This document shows positions 30,057 through 35,933 of a stretch of DNA of 35,933 nucleotides, piece by piece. How positions within the stretch are numbered: position 1 is the first letter of the stretch; each line of letters starts with the position of its first letter. The stretch spans positions 822,864 to 858,796 of the forward strand of contig NW_003107090.1 of the NCBI RefSeq assembly GCF_000003605.2. Direction: 5' to 3'. A model generated the notes under the pieces. That model was not told the origin of the DNA. It was given only the letters and a program-made list of their open reading frames with translations, and did not search any database. This DNA is from Saccoglossus kowalevskii (lineage: Eukaryota > Hemichordata > Enteropneusta > Harrimaniidae). A program made the position numbers and the translations under genes.

Positions 30057-32264
30057 TGCAGCTAAATTTCGCCCTGTAACGTGTTAACGTGCACTCTGTC
30101 ATCTTCAATAGCAGCAGAGCTAAAAATTGTATTTCCAACTTTTTATTAGCCTGATGACTTTAATACACATAAATTTGTTTTGGCGAATTGGTATGAAAAT
30201 ATGAAAAATTGTTATGTGTACAGGAGTCAAAAATATTAATCCTATTTTAAGGTAGAGATGCAGGTTCGTGGGCACTTGGGAGTGAATGGATAATGAAAAA
30301 CAAAACAAAAACAAACAGTCTTGGCTATAGACTGTTGAAATTTTGTAGAATTGTGAATAGTGGAACAAACTCAAAAACCGATTTCAAAATATAGATAACG
30401 GGTGCAAACATTATTTTTTTGAATGCTTAGCACGATTTAGCAAAGCTAAACACAAATAATAAAAAAGAAATGACGGGATCTCCATACTATGCACTATATT
30501 TAACTTTTAACAAAACGATAATACATTTAAATTTAGAACTGTTACAGCCATTTCAATTATAAGCATTAGCAAGCTTTTTACTGAGTGAATTGTTATGCAA
30601 ATTAGCAATTATCTCAGCTTCTTTTTAGTGCACATCCCAGAAAAATAGCTCCTGGACGCTTTGACTTTTTGTTTTGAAATTTTCACAAATGATTGACAAT
30701 ATGTTTATCTTCAAAACGCCGTCGGGGCATTGTTTTGGGTTGAACAGTGTTACAACAATCGTACAGACAACTAGCCTGGGTGTTAATTTATGCATAAACT
30801 TGAAGCAGTGAAATTTGAGCTGCTGCCCTGCAAAATTGACAACTGGTAGACAGTTTTCAAGACGGCACTTTTTTCATAGTAAATAGATGTACCCATAAAC
30901 CAATTTTGACAGGAAACAGAAGCATGGTTTAGAAGCTAATTTTTTTTTTGATTCACTTTTGACCAAAAAGCACATTTTTGTGCATATTTCAAACTACAGT
31001 GCCCATAAAAAATACTAACAAAATTTTAAAATTCTAACAATAAGCTTTCCGAAAATAGTTTTGTGGACAAGGGAGGTCATCTTGGTTTCCTAATTAACTA
31101 ATTAAAATACCTGTCAGGTAAACTGCATCTCTACCCTAAATCTCTTTGCTGCTTCTTGACTGCAGTGAAGACAAATTATGAAAACATTGTACATGTATTC
31201 AGGACCAGTGATTGCTACAGTATAATTCAGTGTGTGCAGAAACATATTCCAATATACTATGTACATCCTGTAGAAATCATTTTTCACACATTCATAATGA
31301 AACCATATAGTATATTTTATATGAAAAACAAGATATATTTTCACAGATAATTTGAAACATAATCATGGCCAGTAAACAGACACCCAGGTTGCTCGAACTA
31401 GTCAACTTGTTGTGAGCCTAGAAAAGAAGATGGACCATGCTTATTTTGCGAAAGTTGTGGATATTTATATCTGAAAGGTCACTGCTACCAAAGAATCTTA
31501 TAAGGAGGATGTAAAAAAGTTTATTAAGACTTGTATAAATAATAGACTGATTGAGATAGTAAATTTTCTACCCTGAACTGACTTCGCAAACTTTGAACAT
31601 AAAATTGTGATAACTAAAAGCAAAAAGATATTCTGTCAATTTAGATGATGAAATCAGATGTCTGCCAACAGAATGTTTATTTTGATGAGTACACGTAACA
31701 AAATATATTGCCAGAAATATAATTTCATACTTGTATAGTTTATAGAGGTAAGAATATATCAATATTATTGTTACGAGCAAAAAACTTCTAATTGAGATAA
31801 TATGGTACCTGTTTTATCACAATGAATTGCATACAGTAATTGTTATATTAGTAGCACATGGGTATATGTTACATGGGTGTATCCATGGTCAGAATGTTTC
31901 ATTTTATAAATCGGCTTAACTCACAATGCTGCATTCGCTCTAATAGAAGTGCATATCCAATAGAAATGTACATTACACTAAACATGTTATTTATTCTATG
32001 AAGAAGGTTTGTGAGATTGTAAGTATCTTTGCCTAAGTGGTAAGAACCTCAACTACTAAAGTGACAATAGCTGTGATTTTGAATATTTTTTTGATAAAAT
32101 TTAACCTCTTAAAGGTGGCTAAATCTTATTTAGACACAATCATGCTTTAAAAAATGTGATGCGAAAACTAAGGCTCAAATAGTCTCCTTTTTTTGAAAAT
32201 CTGTCATGTGATTGAGGTCATAGAAAATGTTGACACATGACATACATAAATATAAAATCAACAG
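30057..32264. other. No gene seen over about 2.2 kb
   Basis: AT-rich sequence. The word 'ggtagagatgcag' at 30251 recurs in reverse complement at 31122-31138, so a ~0.9 kb stretch is bounded by short inverted repeats. Frames at 31114-31350 and 31568-31780 look random. A short cysteine-rich frame near 31423-31485 (EDGPCLFCESCG) is discussed among rejected items. Confidence 0.35.
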
Positions 32265-32326
32265 TGAGAGACCGCCAGAGAGAGGCATACACTCTCAAGA
32301 AGGACACATTTCGCCAAGGGCCCATG
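32265..32326 (+). pseudogene. Possible small exon
   Basis: 62 bp between acceptor aatcaacag and a perfect donor (ATG|GTAAGT) read RDRQREAYTLKKDTFRQGPM without stops. It is too short to name, and no partner exon was found. Confidence 0.25.
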
Positions 32327-32684
32327 GTAAGTTATCTTGTACCGTAATCCCCAAGGATCACTAGACAAAACAGCATTTCAATAGACGCCGCCCTCTGGAG
32401 ATAAGGATAAAACCCTGTGGCCATCTTTTTTCACTTGCAAGTGATATAGTGTACAACGTCGATATAGCATATATGCAAAGTTTTCAGTGTCCGAATTTCA
32501 TCAATGGCCTTTACAAATTGGCACTGATAGCACAGGAAATGTTTTATTAAAAATAAAAATTAAAAAAGATCGATAGTTGCAGCCATTGTCACTTTAATAA
32601 TTCATATTTCTTAGCAAACAGAATATTTATATTTTAAGCTTGTGAAAGCGATGTTTCACGTATTTGCAAATTGGGAATGCTACT
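32327..32684. other. No gene seen
   Basis: AT-rich, with one GC-rich patch near 32383-32397 (gacgccgccctctgg). Nothing coding recognised. Confidence 0.35.
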
Positions 32685-32686
32685 TT

Positions 32687-33257
32687 AAGGAGCTGTATAA
32701 GTACTACACCTCTCATTGTTCGCAAAAACGAAAGCTAAAGCTTGTTTTGACATGGACACACAGCAACATGTGCAGTAATGACAGGCACATAAGTCACATG
32801 ACATATTACAATGTGGTTTATCACATAGGTCTTGCAGATATTGTTGGTCCATTTCATGTATACTTAAAACCTGCAAAATTTCAAATCTCAGACACTTCAT
32901 ATTTCTATTAATAAGTTTGTTACAGAGAATTGTCATATCTTCTTCATACCTAAATACATCTGTTCGGAGTGAATAGCAGTATGCCTCACCATGACTGGCT
33001 GTATCACGGGCACATCGCCCAACTTCCTGCCAGTATTGCTGCACATTGTTGCTTCCTCCCCAGTGAATTATGATCCCAACAGCTGGGATATTAATCCCTA
33101 TTCCAAAAGCAACTGTTGCAACAACACATCTGATGCTGCCAACACCCTCTTTTGATCTTCAGCTTCTACAGACGCATTGTACATGTCAATCATTCTATTT
33201 TTTACACTTTTTTTCTTCCGTATGTATGCATGTTCACCCAGTTTAAATCTTGCCATC
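32687..33257 (-). pseudogene. RecQ-like DNA helicase fragment (motifs V-VI and zinc-binding region)
   Basis: The minus strand reads ARFKLGEHAYIRKKKSVKNR and MIDMYNASVEAEDQKRVL, then after a frame change near 33150 GSIRCVVATVAFGIGINIPA, IIIHWGGSNNVQQYWQEVGR and CARDTASHGEAYCYS, then one frame to a stop at about 32687: MKCLRFEILQ and CDLCACHYCTCC. These match RecQ helicase motif V (RxVVATxAFGMGIDxPxVRxVIHxGxP), motif VI (YxQExGRxGRD) and the C-terminal Cys cluster; family members unwind DNA 3'-5'. Differences include GIN for GID in motif V and CARD for AGRD in motif VI. Helicase motifs 0-IV are absent. Its nearest resemblance is to the multicopy RecQ-like genes of cnidarians and other marine invertebrates, not to BLM or WRN. 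Confidence 0.75.
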
Positions 33258-34159
33258 TTTTACCAGCCTGGGTGATACTTCTGTAATTTTTTTATTTGTG
33301 TTAAAAATACTATTTTTTTTTTTTTTATTTCATATTTTTTAACTGCTCCGTTACCACAAAATAGTATATTCATTATATGGTCATTGTATTTAAAAAGGCA
33401 TTTGAAGGCTGTTGATCTTCTGATTATGCTAAATTCTTTTAATTTGGTTCTCCTTGACACATCAATACCGATTTGACATAACATCTATGCTTTTGGGACC
33501 TACGATAACAATCAATGCAATTAGTGTTTTCAATTTCTCAAAAAATATTTCAAATAGAGTATTGTTTAGTTACTGATAATCATAATCTGATTTGGTCTAC
33601 AGTATGGTGTATCCAACAATAATATTTAAGAAAGTGTTTTCGTCGATAATGCATCTTTAATAGATGGATTGAAATAATGTTTTTATTCATTGTTGTGTGC
33701 CTGTGGCAGGAATAATTGCCTAGATTCAGAATCGAAGTGCATTCATTAACACATCCTTCCCCCACCCCAGGGTTAAATGACATCCATATACTATTTGTGT
33801 GGATGACTGGAAGAAAGTCTGAAACAATATTAAAGAACAGAACACGACCAGCATGCAAATAAAGTTTATTTCAACTCGCAGAAACAAAAATAATTTAAAC
33901 ATAACTGAACATGCTCTGTTGAAGTTGCATTATTACCATTTTGTATAATCAAAAGCAATTAAATAGGGTGCAGCAAAATTAAGTAGCCTGCTATAACTGC
34001 TATAACAGTTATTTCATGTCTCTTATGAGCTTTTTTTCCTCATTAATATCAAGTAAAACATGTCATCCATTGTTCAGAAAATTAGCACATACCGATTAGC
34101 ACTGTCAAATTCATAGTCACCTACTGACCGTCTAGGCAAAAGCAAAGTAACATTTCCAG
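33258..34159. other. No gene seen
   Basis: AT-rich with T runs (33310-33326). Frames at 33260-33484 and 33580-33858 on the minus strand lack motifs. Confidence 0.35.
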
Positions 34160-34281
34160 TTTGCTATCTATGAGGCAGAAGGACACGAAGAAGGCATGAA
34201 ATCCTGTGAGGAAATTGCCTGGTATTTAGATGAAGTAAAAGCTAAGGGACAAAAAGCAAGAAAGGCAATTATATATGTCAG
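34160..34281 (+). CDS. Intact exon of an unrecognised gene
   Basis: 122 bp are open between acceptor catttccag and donor CAG|GTTGGT, starting in phase 0: FAIYEAEGHEEGMKSCEEIA, WYLDEVKAKGQKARKAIIYV. The charged helical composition is clearly protein-like against the AT-rich flanks. It lies on the same strand as, and about 0.6 kb upstream of, the SAP-SWIM gene. That gene has its own ATG at 34895, so a link is unproven. Function unknown. Confidence 0.4.
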
Positions 34282-34703
34282 GTTGGTATCACTGTAATAT
34301 TTAATCGTTTTGTGTTAAGTGTACAATCATCAAGGAATAAATTTGTTTGTAAAATTATTCTGATTTAAAATTTTATCATCCTCGTATATGGTTTATGATG
34401 AAAAAGTTATCAAAATACTACTGCTATATCAAACTTGAAATTTGTACATTTAGTATTATACTTAATAAAGTTATTTTTAACATTAGTTGAAGTTGCCTAA
34501 TTCGAGGATAAATACTTCTAGCCTGATCAGATTATTTCATTGTTTTTGCTGTTGTATTCACATTTTCCTCGGATTTCGGACAATCGTTCTCAGAATAATT
34601 GGCGAAATAGTTTCGGGAACCATCGACAGTAGAAAGGTAGAAACGTGAGAAAAAATAATAATAAAAAAAACCAGCTGTTTACTGATTTCAGGTCGGTAAA
34701 ATA
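34282..34703. other. No gene seen
   Basis: AT-rich, containing an A-rich run near 34652-34670. Possibly the 5' flank of the SAP-SWIM gene. Confidence 0.35.
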
Positions 34704-34793
34704 GGGTAACTTGCATGGAACTGTAGCTCCCTGGTTTCGCGTTATCACCACAACGAACGGAATAACCGACAGCAAAACCAAGTGAGCTACAGA
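34704..34793 (+). repeat. Hairpin-ended dispersed repeat, copy 2
   Basis: Second copy of the repeat at 29961-30056. Its arms tagctccctggttt and aaaccaagtgagcta are near reverse complements about 45 bp apart. It lies roughly 100 bp upstream of the ATG of the SAP-SWIM gene. Confidence 0.65.
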
Positions 34794-34894
34794 ATAGCCT
34801 TTTTGCGCATTCAACCAGAAATGCTTAGTGCGCATGCGCACCATCCAACTTGACCTAGTTGGGATACGGAAGTCGTCAGTATGATATTTATACC

Positions 34895-35933
34895 ATGGCG
34901 ATAACAGACACGAACTTGATGATCGAAGATCTGAAGAAAAAAACAGTGAAACAGCTTAAAGAAATTTTAAAATCTAAAAATGTGAAGACTGGTGGCAGCA
35001 AAAGCGAGCTGGTTGCAAGGACTTTGGTTGTTTTTTTCCGCAGGTTCATCGAGAACGCAGGCAACAGAATCAACGCAGTCGCTAGAACTAAATGCTGAAG
35101 ATGGCATTATTGAGCAAGAAAATGATAGTTCCTGGTCAGTGGAAGTATTGCTACGTAGAACTCGTGGTAAAACATGGTCTTCTGATTTCAGACTTGCCCC
35201 GATGCTCACGTTTATGCAACTGTACAATTATTTGGTTGTGACGTCCGCTAAATATACACCAACTTTCATGGAAAAAGTTGGATACAAGCAGCTGAAGGCA
35301 TTTAATTTTTTTTTGCGGAAGGTCACGTAACAAAGATCGAAATATTAAAAGAAGAAATTACAGCAAAAGTGAAAGCTCCGAATCAAAACAAATCTAGACA
35401 AGAGGCACTTACCATGTCTCACATCTCAAAAAATTATACTTTATTGGTATTGGGTGCAGTTAAAAATAATTTCATTTCAATAAATTATATAGACGTCACG
35501 TATTATGTTGCAACTGTTTTGGGAATTATGATTTATTTCTAGGGTATATTGATATATTTTTATGGGAAATATATTATGTCCCTGAACAAAAATTTAAAGA
35601 TTTAAACTTGCAAAACGTTGTTGACATATATTATTGAAGTTAATAATAATTATATTATTATTTATTGCACTAAAGGTATCAATGCACTTGGTAAGTGTAA
35701 CCATGTTACAGCACTGCTATTTGCATTGGAAGACTTTTGCCGTAAAGGATTACATGAAAACGAAGACCCAGTTTCATGTACAAGTACCCTATGCCAGTGG
35801 ACTAAACCAAGAACCCTGCAGACTACAAGTGCCCCACTACATGATTTGACAATAAGAAAATACCAATACAGTCAAGACTATAACAGAAAACCATCCATCA
35901 ATCTATATGACCCCAGAGCACCACACCAAAGAA
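34895..35933 (+). pseudogene. SAP-domain plus SWIM-finger gene, 5' part, running off the window
   Basis: ATG 34895 starts MAITDTNLMIEDLKKKTVKQ, LKEILKSKNVKTGGSKSELV, a SAP motif (DNA/chromatin binding, ~35 residues). In a T7 run (35031-35037) the frame shifts by one and continues LELNAEDGIIEQENDSS, LLRRTRGKTWSSDFRLAPML, FMEKVGYKQLKAF. In a T9 run (35306-35314) it shifts again to EGHVTKIEILKEEITAKVK. After a probable intron ending at 35675 the frame reads LGKCNHVTALLFALEDF, SCTSTLCQWTKP and NLYDPRAP to the window end. KCNHVxALLFALxDF...SCTSxLCQW...YDPR is the second half of a SWIM zinc finger and its following region, often found before a YqaJ-type nuclease in multicopy invertebrate genes. The first CxC of the finger and any nuclease are not in view. 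Both early breaks are homopolymer indels, so it may be intact in reality. Confidence 0.65.

Noticed and set aside
29896..30138. Minus frame of 80 codons similar to the frame at 34590-34844
   Set aside because: The shared peptide is explained by the small hairpin-ended repeat present in both places, not by a gene family.
30235..31142. Possible DNA transposon bounded by inverted ggtagagatgcag words
   Set aside because: Only about 13-18 bp match, with no coding content and no visible target duplication. It is too weak to call an element.
31373..31500. Cys-rich frame reading EDGPCLFCESCG, reminiscent of the TRIP4-type zinc finger
   Set aside because: The similarity is limited to about ten residues, stops surround it, and no exon borders fit.

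Overview
The window is AT-rich nuclear DNA from an animal, most likely a marine invertebrate. No reading frame is long. Coding relics are split by short introns with GT..AG borders, and much of the rest is dispersed repeat. The recognisable families (IN-before-RT Ty3/gypsy, Mutator-like, KDZ with a cysteine cluster, hAT with ZMYM/TTF-like features, SAP-SWIM proteins, multicopy RecQ-like helicases, a HEEADTR-type family) are ones I associate with cnidarians, cephalochordates, hemichordates and some lophotrochozoans. A TTAGGG-type telomere-like stretch fits that range. I cannot name the species. There are no bacterial operons, ribosome binding sites or CRISPR arrays.

Layout. 0.4-1.9 kb: Ty3/gypsy pol relic (+) with integrase upstream of the RT start. 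2.1-4.4 kb: Mutator-like exons (-) lying around and between two direct copies of a ~770 bp segment, each carrying an unrecognised exon. 5.4-6.1 kb: fragment (+) resembling the NRF-1/EWG DNA-binding region, followed by a satellite-like repeat with a GC-rich palindrome. 7.6-9.5 kb: multi-exon KDZ-type transposase relic (-). 9.6-13.6 kb: two inverted copies of one repeat family enclosing a minisatellite, an unrecognised multi-exon gene (-), a foldback element and a 5'-truncated LINE (+). 14.9-17.3 kb: five-exon gene relic (-) ending in a methyltransferase-like motif. 17.7-18.0 kb: second Mutator-like relic (+). 19.1-20.6 kb: HEEADTR-type relic (-). 22.25 kb: tRNA-Thr-like SINE head (-). 23.1-24.3 kb: two hAT fragments. 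24.5-25.3 kb: exon pair (+) with a chromo-barrel/Tudor-knot-like motif. 27.2-28.3 kb: hAT transposase relic (+). 28.6-29.2 kb: unrecognised three-exon gene (-). 32.7-33.3 kb: RecQ-like helicase fragment (-). 34.9 kb to the end: SAP-SWIM gene (+), cut by the window edge.

Nothing reads as an intact gene, and the genes do not form a pathway. The window looks like a graveyard of intron-bearing mobile or mobile-like genes. Two themes stand out. First, frames and splice phases often agree across predicted introns, so these were spliced genes. Second, many frame changes fall in or beside short A or T runs; some could be assembly indels, so some of these 'pseudogenes' may be less broken than they look. 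I found no convincing new biological system. The best candidates for something undescribed are the methyltransferase-ended gene at 14.9-17.3 kb and the unrecognised spliced genes at 10.6-12.2 and 28.6-29.2 kb.

All calls come from reading the sequence by eye. Family names rest on remembered motifs, not searches.
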